Shown one piece after another: positions 33,899-45,772 of a stretch of 64,000 nucleotides of DNA. The notes beneath the pieces are model-generated. The model was not told the origin of the DNA and made no database searches. It saw nothing but the letters and a program-made list of their open reading frames with translations. The translations under genes were made by a program, and so were the position numbers. Source of the DNA: Apium graveolens (Eukaryota; Streptophyta; Magnoliopsida; Apiales; Apiaceae); contig NC_133650.1 of assembly GCF_009905375.1 (NCBI RefSeq), positions 61,147,628-61,211,627 of the forward strand. The letters are read 5' to 3'. How positions within the stretch are numbered: the stretch's first letter is position 1; each line of letters begins with the position of its first letter.

Positions 33899-35426
33899 TG
33901 AAAGAGATATGTCCTAAGTTCGATCATGTATGAGGATTTAGGAATAACTTTTATGTAATCTGTTTTGATTTCATTGATATTAATAAAAGGCTTGTTTTGT
34001 TTTTATTGCGGGCTCTATCTATTTAAATGTTTAAATAAGATATACCGCAGTTTAGAGTAAAGTTTTTTATGGATTGTGATGAAAATTTTCCCATAAAATA
34101 TTATTATTATTAACCCTTTATTATTCTCACTAATAATTAAAATACCTTTTAATTATTAATCATTTTTCTAAACTCTTTAGAAATAATTCTCTCAATTGAT
34201 TTAATTTTCAAAAATTAAATTCTTAATTAATAATATTAAGAACTTTTTCTTAATTAATTTATAATCAATTAAATCTCATTTAATCAATTATTAAATTTGC
34301 CAATTAATTATTTATTTCATAAATAAATAATTATAATTAATTCCTCCACCATTAAATCAGTCTCTTTTATGGTGTGACCTTGTAGGTTCAATATTAAGCC
34401 GGTAGTAGAAATAAATAATAATAAAACTATTTTATCATTATTTATATAAATTCTCTAATTCATTAAATATGATTAATCAATTAATCATATTTATTCTACA
34501 TCGTGAGGGATACTTCTCAGCATATCGCGACTCTCCGGATAATACGAATTCACTGCTTAGAATACCAAGAACCTATTCAGTGAGTAGTTACGGTACAATT
34601 AATTCCTTCTGCCCTGCAATGTCACGATTAAATACAAGGCATGGAACTTGTATCAAGCCTATCTTATTTAATCACTTGCTTTCCCATTCACTATGCTTAG
34701 TTCTATTTAATGTAAATTAGAAACTCCTTTCTAATTTCATTCACTCTGGCCAGAGATTCCTGAACTAACATAAGTGGATCAGCATTGAACATTCTCTTCC
34801 TACACTGGAAGGGGTATATCCTTTACTGATCATACACTATCTTCGTGTACAAATTCCTATACCCAGTAGAGCCCTTATAATTGTCCCTTGAGACTAAGAA
34901 CTAAACCAAAGCATAGTTCAGTGTACACAAGATGACTATGATGAACTCAAGTCTAAGGATACTGGTACAACTATCACTATGTGAACAACTGCTGACACGT
35001 GAGTGAACTCCATCAGTTGTTCAGCTGTGTGAGTCATGTTCAGTGAACTTATTCTATAATAAGCACCTACATACTAGCTATAGTGTCACCATACAAATGT
35101 CTATGAGAACAGACATCCTTCATAATGAAGCAAGCATAGTATGTACCGATCTTTGCGGATTATTAATTACCAGTTAGTAATCCTACGACCAGGAACTATT
35201 TAAGTTTAGAGTTATCATCTTTTAGTTCTCATTATTATGATCTCGTCACAATCCATAAAAAGCTTTACTCTAAAATGTGGTATATCTTATTTAAACATTT
35301 AAATAGATAGAGCCCGCAATAAAAACAAAACAAGACTTTTATTAATATCAATGAAATCAAAACAGATTACATAAAAGTTATTCCTAAATCCTCATACATG
35401 ATTGGACTTAGGACATATCTCTTTCG
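33899..35426. repeat. C right end: LTR start facing an inverted LTR
   Basis: The 184 bp after the polypurine tract (33899-34082, starting TGAAAGAGATATGTCC) recur as an inverted copy at 35243-35426, with about 10 differences by eye. Between them are about 1.16 kb of AT-rich non-coding sequence. The outer end is CTCTTTCG, one base off the expected CTCTTTCA. I read 35426 back to 34083 as the main part of an LTR on the - strand. Confidence 0.8.
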
Positions 35427-35431
35427 GCATA

Positions 35432-37370
35432 GGCTAAGAAGATTCTGATGGCTTCAAGTCTTGCAACAGGAGCAAATGTTTCATCAAAATCTATTCCTTC
35501 TTGATGACAGTAGCCTTTGGCAACCAATCTAGCTTTATTCCTGACGACTATGCCATTTTCATCCATCTTGTTTCTGAATACCCACTTGGTGTCTATTGGA
35601 TTCTTTCCTTTAGGCTTGGGTACCAGCTTCCACACATTATTCCTTTCAAATTGGTTTAGCTCCTCCTGCATAGCTAATATCCAATCAGGATCCAACAAAG
35701 CTTCTTCTACCTTCTTTGGTTCTTCCTTGGAAAGAAAGCTGTTGTATAGAAATTCATCCTGAGTTGCTCTTCTTGTTTGAACTCTAGAAGAAACATCACC
35801 AATGATAAGCTCAAAGGGGTGATCTTTTGTCCATTTCCTTTGTTGAGGTAGATTAGCTCTAGATGAAGAAACCTCATTATTGTCTTGATGTGTGATTGAG
35901 TTTTGACTATTAGAAACTCCCCCTGAGTTTGTGGATCTTTGATTTGAGAAAGGGAAACTTTCTATAGGTGATTTGTCTTGACTTCCTGCTCCTTTTGATA
36001 ACCTGACGGATGGAGAATTTTGAGTACTGACGGATAGTAATCTCCATCTTTCAGTCCTTCAATCTTTTTATCATCAAACACAACATGTATTGATTCCACA
36101 ACAATGTTGGTTCTTAGATTGTAGACTCTATATGCTTTACCAACAGCATATCCAACAAAAATTCCTTCATCTGCTTTAGCATCAAACTTCCCATTTTGAT
36201 CAGTTTGATTTCTCAGAATATAGCATTTACAGCCAAAGACATGAAGAAAGTTTAGAGTTGGTTTCTTGTTCTTGAACAATTGATAGGGAGTCATGCATCT
36301 TGCTTGATTAACCAGAGAAATATTCTGAGTGTAGCATGCAGTATTTACAGCTTCAGCCCAGAAATATGTTGGTAGTTTAGATTCTTCAAGCATTGTCCTT
36401 GCAGCTTTAATAAGTGATATGTTCTTCCTTTCCACTACTCCATTCTGTTGTGGAGTCCTTGCCGCTAAAAACTCATGCAGAATCCCATTTTCTTCACAAA
36501 ATGCTCTCATGACAGAATTCTTGAACTCAGTTCCATTGTCACTCCTGATTCTTCTAACCTTGAAATCAGGATGATTATTGACTTGCCTTATGTGATTGAT
36601 GATGATTTCACTAGCCTCATCTTTAGACTTTAGGAAATATGTCCAAGAGAACTTTGAGAAATCATCTACAATTACTAGGCAAAATCTTTTCTTTGAGATT
36701 GACAATACATTGACTGATCCAAACAAATCTATGTGAAGCAGTTGCAAAGGTTCTTCAATTGTTGAATCAAGTTTCTTCCTAAATGATGCTTTAATCTGCT
36801 TCCCTTTTTGGCAGGCATCACACAGTCCATCCTTTGAAAACTCCACTAGAGGAATGCCTCTAACCAGTTCTTTCTTTACCAGCTCATTCATGGTCTTGAA
36901 GTTTAAGTGGGATAGTTTCTTGTGTCATAGCCAACTTTCATCCTGACTTGGTTTACTGAGAAGACAAGTTACAGACTCTGTATTGGATGAGTTGAAATCA
37001 GCTAGGTACACATTTCCTTTTCTCACACCAGTGAGAACCACTTTGTTGCTTCTCTTATTAGTCACAACACAGGCTTCTGAGTTGAAGGTTACTAAAATTG
37101 CCTTGTCACAAAGTTGGCTGATACTCAACAGATTGTGTTTGAGACCATCCATTAAGGCAACCTCCTCAATGATGACATTGTCCTTTGAAATCAAGCCATA
37201 TCCCACAGTATAACCCTTGCGGTCATCTCCAAAAGTGATACTTGGGCCAGCTCTCTCCTTGAACTCTGTGAGCAGGGTAGAATCACCAGTCATGTGTCTT
37301 GAACAACCACTATCCAAGTACCAAAGATTCTTTCTGATTCCCTGCACACATCAAAATCAAATCAAGTTGA
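35432..37370 (-). pseudogene. B protease, integrase and start of reverse transcriptase
   Basis: This matches A pol from its start ([16 protein letters not shown] near 37335) to the insertion site of C. The integrase part (35962-36891) keeps RSDNGTEF and QNGVVERKN, so it is nearer the usual consensus than A. A TGG codon in WLWHKK is TGA at about 36928. Compared with A, about 250 bp of the linker are missing near 36030, with one breakpoint inside a CGACGGAT module, and the frame is lost there. Confidence 0.9.
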
Positions 37371-37418
37371 TTTTGGTACCCAAGTTTCCTTGGGTCCTCC
37401 CTTGTTAGCTTTCTTTTT

Positions 37419-39720
37419 CTATTTCTTAGGCTTTATCTCATTTGGCTTAGGAATTTTAGAAACATCCTTAGTCATTTGAGTTGGGCCTTTGAAACCATTT
37501 ATTGCAACAGAATTATCATGCATATTATGACTAACAGAAAATGGCATGCTATGTGTAAAAATGTTATTCCAGTAAGGCATGCTAAATGGCATTTGTGGCA
37601 TACTATATGCAGCATAATAAGGATTATGTGCAAATGGCATATTAGCAAACTGTGCATTCATGTTCTGTGTAGACATAGCATTAACATGCATGGGAGGCAT
37701 GGCATTCATGTTAGGAAATTGAGGTTGCACAGACATGGAAGTAGGCATGGCAGATTTGCAATTAACAGACAGATGATTTACACTACCACACTTGACACAG
37801 ATTTTTCTAGGAGCATATTTATCAGGTGTGTAGTTATTATGTTTGTTAATCCCTACTTTACCATTCCTATTATTTTTCCTTTTAGTCTCTGTTTTTACCT
37901 CAATCTTTTCAAGTCTGTCATTTAACTGTTTGACAGTCATGTGACCAACATTAGCCTTTTTCCCTTTCTTAACTTGACTCGACTCTCCTAAAACAAAGTT
38001 CTTGGAAACAGACCCATACTTCTCATTCAGCTTAACTAGTTTGGCTGTACTGATGGGCTTACTCACAGCCGACGGATGACGATTTTCATTAATCGACGGA
38101 TAACACTTTTTGTTATCCGACGGATGATCTTCATCATTCGTCGAGTCTACATCTGTTAGCAGTCCATCTACCAGATTAGGTTCTAGTTTCTCTTTGTTCT
38201 TTTTCCAGGCTTCATCATAAAAAGACTCAATTCCTTGAACTTTGGTGATTTGAGCATGGACATCCCTGGATGTTTTCCATATTTTAATCACCTCATGTTC
38301 ACGCTCGAGCTGCTTCCTCAAAATTTCTTCCCTTTTCAAGGATTCAGTTAATTCCTCCTTGGCAATCTTACAGTCAATTCTTAATTTCTCAAAATCAATA
38401 AACTGAGATTCAAGCACATTATTCCTCTCACTCAAAAACAAATTGTTTTCTTTGATTTTAGCATTTTCTTTAGTAAGAGACTTAAGTGTAACATGCAAAT
38501 GATATAACTCTGTAGACATGTCATTAGTGGCATCATTACACTCAGCTTTAGATAAATGTGCAAGGTTTATAGTAATTACCTGATTGCTTGAGGAACTTGT
38601 CTTTGTCTCATCAGACTTGGCCATTAGGGCTAGATTGACATAGCAGACATCTTCATCTTCATCCAGACCTTCTGCTGCCCAGTCATTTTCTTGTGTAATA
38701 AAAGCCCTTTCCTTTTGCTTGAGTAGATCAAAGTATTTTTGCTTATAATCCACAGATTCAAACCTTTTCTTACTGGAATCTGACTTCCTACACTCACTGG
38801 CAAAATGCCCTGCCAAGCCACATTTGAAATATTTGAATTTTGACTTATCCACCATGTTTCTATTTGGCTTGGTTGCTCCAAAGTTCTTCTTGAACTTGAG
38901 CTTGGCAAATCTCCTGGAAAGAAATGCTAGAAGCTCATCAATGTCCTCCATGTCATCTTGGCTCAATGAATCTTCACTTTCTACTGCAAGCCCCTTACCC
39001 TTGTTCTCACAGACCTTTGAAGTTGATTCAACAGCTTCCATCTTCACTTCCTTCTCCTTTTCCAACTCAGCAACTAGTGCAATGGATCCTCTTTTCTTCT
39101 TTCCTCTCTCCATCCTTTCATCCTGCTTTATTTCAAGCTCATAGGTTTTTAGGATGCCATACAGTCTCTCCAAAGTAAACTCCTTGTAATCCTGTGAGTT
39201 TCTTAATGAGACTGTCATTGGTTTCCATTCCTTTGAAAGAGATCTAAGGAATTTCAGATTGGAGTCTTTTGTCTGATAGACCCTTCCATGCAACTTAAGA
39301 GCATTTAGTAGTTTTTGGAACCTACTGAAAATGTCAGTGATAGACTCACTTTCTTCATTATGAAAATGCTCATATTGCTGAATCAGGAGCTGCATCTTGT
39401 TTTCTCTAACTTGCTCAGTGTCATCACAGATGATCTGTATTGTATCCCAAACTTCCTTGGCAGTTTTGTAATTGATAATGTTGTCAAACATGTCTACATC
39501 AACTCCATCAAATAGGATATTCATGGCCTTTTTCTCCTTCCTGACTTGTTCAATGTCAGGATCAGACCATTCATGCCTTGGCTTTGGGACCTTTTTCTAT
39601 GTAGTCCACATAGGCCTCATATTGAGAAAGCATATGAAGATGCATCTTTACCTTCCAATGATTGTAATTATCTTTATCCAGAAAAGGAATCTTGACTCCA
39701 ACATCCTTCTTGTTCATCTT
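37419..39720 (-). pseudogene. B gag, nearly open
   Basis: A 701-codon frame (37419-39524) covers most of gag, and the first 60 residues lie upstream at 39525-39720, separated by a 44-bp deletion relative to A near 39590 that shifts the frame. The first zinc knuckle reads YFKCGLAGHFASEC, with the same Cys-to-Tyr change as A (codon 38829-38831). The second, CVKCGSVNHLSVNC, is complete. Long coiled-coil stretches lie between them. CGACGGAT modules at 38069-38144 are inside the frame. The C-terminal part is rich in Met, Asn and Pro. The stop after KPKK corresponds to a CAG codon in A. Confidence 0.9.
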
Positions 39721-39764
39721 GCTGTATTGTTTTGATCTTTAAACTCTTTGTAAGTTAAGAGCTT

Positions 39765-39777
39765 GCTCTGATACCAA
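39765..39777 (-). other. B primer binding site
   Basis: On the - strand this reads TTGGTATCAGAGC, next to the B LTR. It is a tRNA-Met-type primer site as in A. Confidence 0.9.
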
Positions 39778-39778
39778 T

Positions 39779-40783
39779 TATTAGTCCCTTAACAATATGA
39801 CAAGAATTACAGAAGGGGGGTTGAATGAAATTCTTGAAACTTTTTCTTGAAATAAAATGTTCAAACTCGAATATAAATATAAGTGTATTGATTAGCACAA
39901 TGCGGAATAAAAGCTTAAGTAAATCAAAACACAAGTAATTAAAAACAAGAGTCTTTAAAAACTTTCTGGTGGATTTGAATGATTCCACCAGAGATATATA
40001 TATTATATATCGAGAGAACTCTGTGTGCAAGAATGCTCACAGCTGCTTACAAATATGAACTACTGAGAATACAGAGAAATGCTAATAATTCTGCTTACAA
40101 ATGTTTCTCACTTTTTTTGTATCTCAGATCTATGTTTCTATTTGCTACTGCTTGGTTTATATATTACCAAGATTACAAAGTCAAAAGACAGGATCATTAT
40201 AAAAACTATCGGGTCTAATGCTTTGCTACTTTGTTCTCTATTACCCAGTTAATAGGCTTCCTCATTCCATTTGCATACACTTTGACGCATGTGACTATGT
40301 TGTCACTGTCAACTGATATTTGAATTCTTTATCCGTTGAGTACATGATCATCCGTCGAGTTTATGATCATCCATTGATGGCTTTATTGATCATCCGTCGA
40401 CTGCTATATTGAACATCCGTTGATAGCCATTTGATCATCCGTCGATGGCTTTGTCAGTCATCCGTCGGTAGCTATTTTGGCACTTGACTTCATTTCATTT
40501 ATGCAGAATTACAAGACATCATTTATGTACAATTAATCAACATATTCTGCATATCTAGTTAAAGTCAATCATGACTTATATGCTACTACAGAATCTATAA
40601 AAAGGTGTATGCAGAAATGTGCTACAGACTCATTATTACATAAGCTACTCACTCGATGGATAATAAGTCATCATCCGTCGGGACTATAATTCTTATCCGT
40701 CGAGTGCTACATTATTACACTAAGTAAAATCTACTTAGGTGTTTTGTTTATATAATCATCAAGTACACAACATATGCACAACA
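39779..40783 (-). repeat. B 5' LTR
   Basis: The LTR is 1005 bp and is homologous to the A LTRs but clearly more diverged. It carries the same features: ATCCGTCG clusters (about 40330-40470 and 40650-40705), a TATA-like site near 40158, and TTCAACCCCCCTTCT (- strand) near 39815. The inner end reads TA in place of TG at 39779-39780. The outer end is ...GCACAACA at 40783. Confidence 0.93.
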
Positions 40784-41203
40784 CAAGCCCTCCTATTGAT
40801 AGCTCTACGATCTCAGTCATGCAGGAATGGTATGGTGGAAAGGCTGATGAGAAGGGTCTGGGTTACACTTATGATCATTTGCCCGGTGGCCAGCCAGCTA
40901 ATCAGACTTATGCTGGTGGTTCTTTTCCGGCTAGGCATGCATCTTGGAGAGCCGCTCGTGGAGCGTACTCAGCAGGAGGAAGGGGATGGTCCTAGGCTTG
41001 GTGATGCGCAGTTCAGGAGATTGGCCAGACGCATGGATGCGAAGCATGACATGCACAGTCATTTTACGGATGATTTGACACAGGATTTGGGCACTGCTTT
41101 CCAAGCCACTGGTGTTGAGGTTGATTGGCCGGTGTTTGGTGCTGATTCCGTGTATCCGCCACTTGATACTCCACCCGAGGAGGGTGATCTTTCTGATGAC
41201 TAG
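40784..41203 (+). pseudogene. H extra ORF, C-terminal end
   Basis: The reading starts in frame with PPIDSSTISVMQEWYGG and shifts frame near 40960 to end with QFRRLARRMDA ... WPVFGADSVYPP and an acidic tail (stop at 41201-41203). It aligns with the end of the G extra ORF (44600-45000, - strand): QYRRLSRRMDA and WPVFGEDSAYPP. The function is unknown. In Athila elements an ORF in this place has been called env-like. The B LTR cuts it on the left. Confidence 0.8.
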
Positions 41204-41948
41204 GTATGCCTGAAATCCTTATTATTACCTTCAATAAGGACATTGAAAATTTTAAGTTTGGGGGTGATAATGTAAGGATTAGTTTGTGTATGTCCATAAA
41301 GATTCATATAGATTCATGTTGCATGCATAGTTGTATTTCATTCATATTTTTGCATGATTGTTCATATAGGACATATTTGTTTGTGTTTTTATGTGAGTTC
41401 ATATAGTTGCATGTGCATGCATATAACCCGATCCCTTAGGTTGAGCTGTTTCTAATTGATAATTTGATGTTCATTTGAGTGTGGTGATGTCGAATAGAGG
41501 GTTATTTAAGTCCTAATGAGTTAATTTGCATGCCAGGAATTATTTTTTTACAAGTCTTATAGGATTGCTTTTGAGCTAAATCATGATCATATTTGTTTAT
41601 TTGTTATGATTTATTCACTTGGTTATATATAGAATTTTTGGTATTCACTTAATAACAAAAAAACACTGAACTTTAAAATTAGAGAAAAACTTGGATTTCA
41701 TTGCTAGTTGTGAATAAGGCTAGGCGTCAAATGGCTAGTAGTCGGCTCATAATTTATGAGTAGTCTAGGGTTGAATGAGATGGAGCGAAACGCACTCATT
41801 CAAGAATTGTTGAAAAAAAGGAAAAAGAGAAAAAAAAAGAAAAAAAATGTGTTTATGCAGAATTGATCAAGAGTGAGCTCTTTAATACTCGAGTTATTAA
41901 GTTCGAGGGGACTTTATTCCTAGTGACCTAAGGCTTTTATAGTCTGGG
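41204..41948 (+). other. H non-coding stretch after the extra ORF
   Basis: Just after the stop is a polypurine-like 'taagtttgggggtgat' (41255-41270), a duplicate of the tract that precedes the LTR. Further on there is a run of A and G (41815-41850) and 'ggctaggcgtcaaatggctag'-like sequence that is mirrored in G. No gene is seen. The G insertion follows at 41954. Confidence 0.75.
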
Positions 41949-41953
41949 ATCCG

Positions 41954-43399
41954 TGTTAGGGCGAAAACACACGCTAATATTCATGCAAGTATACGCGTTC
42001 GCAAGTAATATAGAATACTTTCTAGTTCGTTCCCACAGAGACTCAGACTAATTATTGTTCAATTAAACCCACTCACCAATGTATGATTGCTTCTCAATGT
42101 TAAGACACTAACACTTAGAATTGTTAACTAAATATTAACTACAATTAACTACTTAATTAATCACTTAATTAACACTTCGAATTAACAATATTAAAACACT
42201 CATGAGATCACAACTTCATTACTAATTCCTTCAATAGTTATTGTTATTACCCTTAGCATGCAACAGTGATGATATTAATCGAATAACACGAAACTGGTAA
42301 AAGCCAACTTTCATTTTACTAATACTATTCTACCAAGCATCCACAATTCAGATAGAAGTTGAGTAGGCATCAATTATGTTGAGTCCCTATATGTCTATAA
42401 AAATTGACAACATAACGATTTAAGCACAAGTTATTCCTTTTGATTACACAGGGCGAATAAAACAGTTAGAGTTACCCACAAATCATGCACATCATACATG
42501 ATCCTATGCTAGCATGGCAAGTTCTAAACCTCGAGATCCACTGTCGCTTCACAAGAGATTAATACCCTATCTTATATGTCCGCGACGCACATAAGACGAA
42601 TACGCACAACCAATACTAGATATCATACAATCATCACACACTAAGGTATCAAACAATTAACTAAAGAATTCTATAGTAAATCCGTTACGACCCCATGATC
42701 ACGATTAGCCCATGATAGCACTTATCGTCATCATGGGTTCATATGAAAACATGATAAACAAACACAAGAGAATAATAACTAAACTAATTATATTAAACCA
42801 GAGTACGTCACAAGAGTAATTAGGTTCAAAACAAAGAAAACTAGCATCCACGTTACAACGAAATAAAGAATCACAAGAAAATATGCTTCCTCTTCGTTGC
42901 AGTGTGCTAAAACAGTCTTCTTCCTTTTCTCCTTCGCTTCTTGCTTAATACAACGATCCCCCCTTGTGAAAATGTCTCTAAATCTACTTATATAATAGTC
43001 CCATAAAACTCAGATTACATAGAAGTTGGAAGCCAAACAGAAGTAGAAGTCTAAAATAATTTATCAAAATTCCCGACCCTGCGCGGCCGCTCAGCATAGC
43101 TGAGCGGGCGCTCAGCTTTCTGCGCGGCCGCTCAGCATAGCTGAGCGGGCGCTCAGGACCCTACTGGAAAATTCCTGAGTTTGCTCCGTTTCTTCGCTGC
43201 AATCTGCCCCTTTCTTTCCTCTCGCAATGCTGAACACATGCCAAGGCTTATTCTTGATGATTACTCCTCCGAAATGCAACTAATACCCTGAAATGCACAA
43301 ACACTAGAAAAACGCATCAAATACACAAAATACTTGATTTCAAGACACCAATTTAAGCTATTTTAAGACGTTCTAAGTGGTATAAAATGCCACTTATCA
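41954..43399 (-). repeat. G 3' LTR
   Basis: The LTR is 1446 bp. On the - strand it starts TGATAAGTGGCATTTTATA and ends CGCCCTAACA. About 245-320 bp from its start lies a doubled GC-rich palindromic unit. About 90 bp further is a TATA box (TATATAAG, + 42987-42994). This gives a clear U3 with the transcription start expected about 30 bp beyond it. Confidence 0.95.
43079..43156 (-). repeat. Doubled GC palindrome in the G LTR
   Basis: A unit of about 35 bp, 'gcgcggccgctcagcatagc' continuing 'tgagcgggcgctcag', is present twice in tandem, and each unit contains the palindrome GCTCAGCATAGCTGAGC with one mismatch. It is the most GC-rich spot in an AT-rich LTR. The same doublet is in the 5' LTR at 58510-58585, and a single variant copy lies in the pol-extra ORF spacer at 46041-46082. 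Confidence 0.85.
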
Positions 43400-43413
43400 C
43401 ACCCCCAAACTTA
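43400..43413 (-). other. G polypurine tract
   Basis: On the - strand this reads AAGTTTGGGGGTG, directly before the 3' LTR start TGATAAG. It is the expected plus-strand primer. A second copy lies after the extra ORF at about 44537-44551. Confidence 0.9.
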
Positions 43414-44590
43414 AACTGATGTTTGTCCTCAAGCGTCACAGACTCAAAACAAATAAAAACATGCATGCATGCAATCTATATGAAATGCAACGATCCCCCT
43501 TACTACGAACAAACCAACCAATTTACAACATCTCAATAAACGCAGTTAGGCGACTAAAGATCAATCAAATCATGCCAACTAACATACAGCCAGAAACGTG
43601 GTGTGTGCAGATGCTTAACAGATATGCTTTGGAACTAGACCAATTATTATGACTCAACCACCATCAAGGCAATCACATGATTATACAAAGAATAAAAATT
43701 CTAGGCACAAAGTAACTTATAACACTACAAGAATCATGGAGCTCATTACAGAATCATGCTTTTTATTCACAACAACAATGCTTATTTGACCGTGCAATTA
43801 GTGAGGTCCACAAAAGACTTATACAATGGTATCCATGTAGCGAGCGTTAGGTTAGTGGATCCCAGACTCTAAAAGCCTTAGGTCACTAGGAACAAAGTCC
43901 CCTAAGAACTTAATAACTCGAATACCAAAGAGCCCACTCGTGATCAATTATGCATAAACACATACTTCTTTTTTTTTTCTTTTTTTCTTTTTTTCTATTT
44001 TTTTTCCTTTTTTTTTCAAAATTTCTGAGCAAGTGCGTTTCGCTCCATCTTGCTCAACCCTAGACTACTCGCATAACATGCGAGCCGGCTACTAGCCAGT
44101 TGACGCCTAGCCACAACTAGCAACAAATTCCATTTTTACTCCATTTTTTTCTTTTTCATGCCTTTATCACTAAGAACCTATTATCAAATTCTAAGCATAA
44201 TAAATAGATTAACCTCGAAACAATCAGATCATAACAACAATCTAGTCCTTAAGCATTCTCTAAGACTTAGTGAAAATAAGTGTTTCTAGCATGCATATCA
44301 ACCTACATGACTCAACATCACTTTAATGATATCACTACACTCGCATCAACATCATAAATCAGTCGGCAAATCATCACAAAAGGGATCATGGCATATGTAT
44401 GAGCTACATGACATGATAAACAAATAAAGCTATAAATAAATAAAAAACTATATGGCAAAAATTATGCAACTATATGAACTAAACTATCATGAATATGCAG
44501 CTATATGACACACACACAAAATATTCCTTAACTACCACCCCCAAACTTAAAATCTTCACTGTCCCCAGTGAAGGTAGTAGAAAGGAACAC
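43414..44590 (-). other. G non-coding stretch between two polypurine tracts
   Basis: This stretch of about 1.15 kb lies between the polypurine-like TAAGTTTGGGGGTGG (- strand, about 44537-44551) and the one at the LTR. It has a long purine run (pyrimidine on the + strand, 43968-44022) and no supported gene. H has the same layout, so the arrangement belongs to the family. Confidence 0.8.
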
Positions 44591-44599
44591 AGGGTATAC

Positions 44600-45772
44600 C
44601 TACTCGGAGTCATCATCATCATCACCCTCAGTGGGTGAGTATCAGGCGGCGGGTATGCAGAGTCCTCACCAAAAACTGGCCACTGAATGTCAGCTCCAAG
44701 GACCCGAAAAGCAGTCCCTAATGCAAGGGTGAGCTCCTGAGCAAACCTGCTCTATGTCTCGTACATGGCATCCATCCGTCGTGACAGCCTCCTATACTGG
44801 GCATCAGCCATCCCAGCACCCTTCTGAGCACTCGAAGAACCAGCCTCATCACGCCTAGTCCTAGCCATAGTAGCACCTCGTGCTGGACGCCCTCCTGGAA
44901 GATGATAACCCAGCCCATGCTCCTCGGGCTCACCACCGGTCCACTCCTACATCCTATTCAGAGTTCCAGAATCAATCGGAGCGGCCGGCAACTGCAACTG
45001 CTCATGAGACGGCCAGTTCACTCCCACTGCTCGGCAAAGCTTCGTGACCGTGGATGCATAAGGGATGTTCATGTGCTTAGCTCCCCTCAAAAACTTCAGA
45101 ATTCCTTGGTAGATGAACTCACCAAGGTCCACATAGTACTCTTCATTCAAAATTCCCCACAACAACTGTGCTCTCTCAACTGTGACCTCATGTGCATGCG
45201 AAGAAGGTAGAATATTAGCACAAATAAACGCATTCCATGCACGGGCATACCTGTTCATAGCGATCGCCGGAAAGTGACAATACTCATTAGTTCCTATCTT
45301 GAAGGTCCAAACAGTGTCCGGCCTACAGAGAGTAGAACAAATCAAATCCAAGTCGAAATCCTCAACAGTCTTCTCATTTCAGTTCTCCTCCTCGGGATTC
45401 CTCTCTCGCTGCCCAATCACACGGCGAATCGCCGCTGGGTGATAATCAACCGTCAGCCCTCGGACCATAGAAAACCCATTCTTCTCAGCCTTCGCGTTCG
45501 CATAGAACTCGCGAACCACGCTTATCGGTACTGCTTCAGGTGACTTACAGAAAGCTATCCACCCCTTCTCTGCAATCATAGGTAGCAACTCACCATCCCT
45601 TCCCGATGGTAAAAAGCCCCCTTTCCTTCAGAATCGGCTTCCCCAAAAGCCTAGTGTACTCCTCCTCCGCAGCTCTGTCATTCAACCGAGGCCTCGCAGC
45701 AGTACCCCTTGATAAATCAGCAGTAGGGACTGTGCTGCTGCTATCAATAGTCCTTGCTCTCTTGGGTGCCAT
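44600..45772 (-). pseudogene. G extra ORF (Athila env-like position)
   Basis: It starts MAPKRARTIDSSS at 45772. The frame is broken into 45590-45772, 45379-45588, 44947-45351 and a shifted end to about 44600. The middle part (EFYANAKAEKNGFSMVRG ..., NRYARAWNAFICANILPSS) resembles a domain that is widespread in plant element proteins and annotated as 'putative plant transposon protein'. The end has QYRRLSRRMDA and an acidic tail, shared with H. A TAG at about 44945 corresponds to CAG in H. I see no signal peptide at the start. The function is unknown. A TATA box lies about 100 bp before the ATG. Confidence 0.75.

Larger units (their letters stand above)
28816..35426 (+). mobile_element. Element C: chimeric copia with inverted LTR ends
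   Basis: C is bounded by the 5-bp TSD gcata (28811-28815 and 35427-35431) and interrupts B reverse transcriptase. Its core (28948-33898) is a + strand copia of a lineage other than A, B or F. The outer ends do not form a normal LTR pair. Read on the - strand, the right end starts TGAAAGAGATATG and the left end finishes CTAAAAACCCTTCA, as if one LTR of about 1.48 kb were lying inverted and split by the core. The core ends with 184 bp of the same LTR in + orientation. See the separate finding. All its genes are broken. Confidence 0.85.
811..40783 (-). mobile_element. Element B: Sirevirus-type copia, broken host element
   Basis: B is a - strand Ty1/copia element in pieces. From its 5' side (right) to its 3' side (left): LTR 39779-40783, primer site, gag 37419-39720, pol 35432-37370, pol again at 28720-28815, pol again at 2421-3565, spacer 1899-2420 and the start of the extra ORF at 887-1898. 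The pol frame resumes exactly across the inserts A and C. The end of the extra ORF and the 3' LTR are missing because B ends at the junction with E0. The right LTR lies in an ORF of H. The 5 bp after it are caagc, but the partner TSD is not in the window. Confidence 0.85.

Noticed and set aside
40739..41203. H frame read as one gene starting inside the B LTR
   Set aside because: The first part is B LTR sequence, and the true H frame shifts near 40960. The long frame is an artefact of the insertion.
44769..44782. ATCCGTCG inside the extra ORF of G
   Set aside because: A single copy in a coding region of another superfamily. An octamer is expected about once by chance in 64 kb, so I do not link it to the A/B module.
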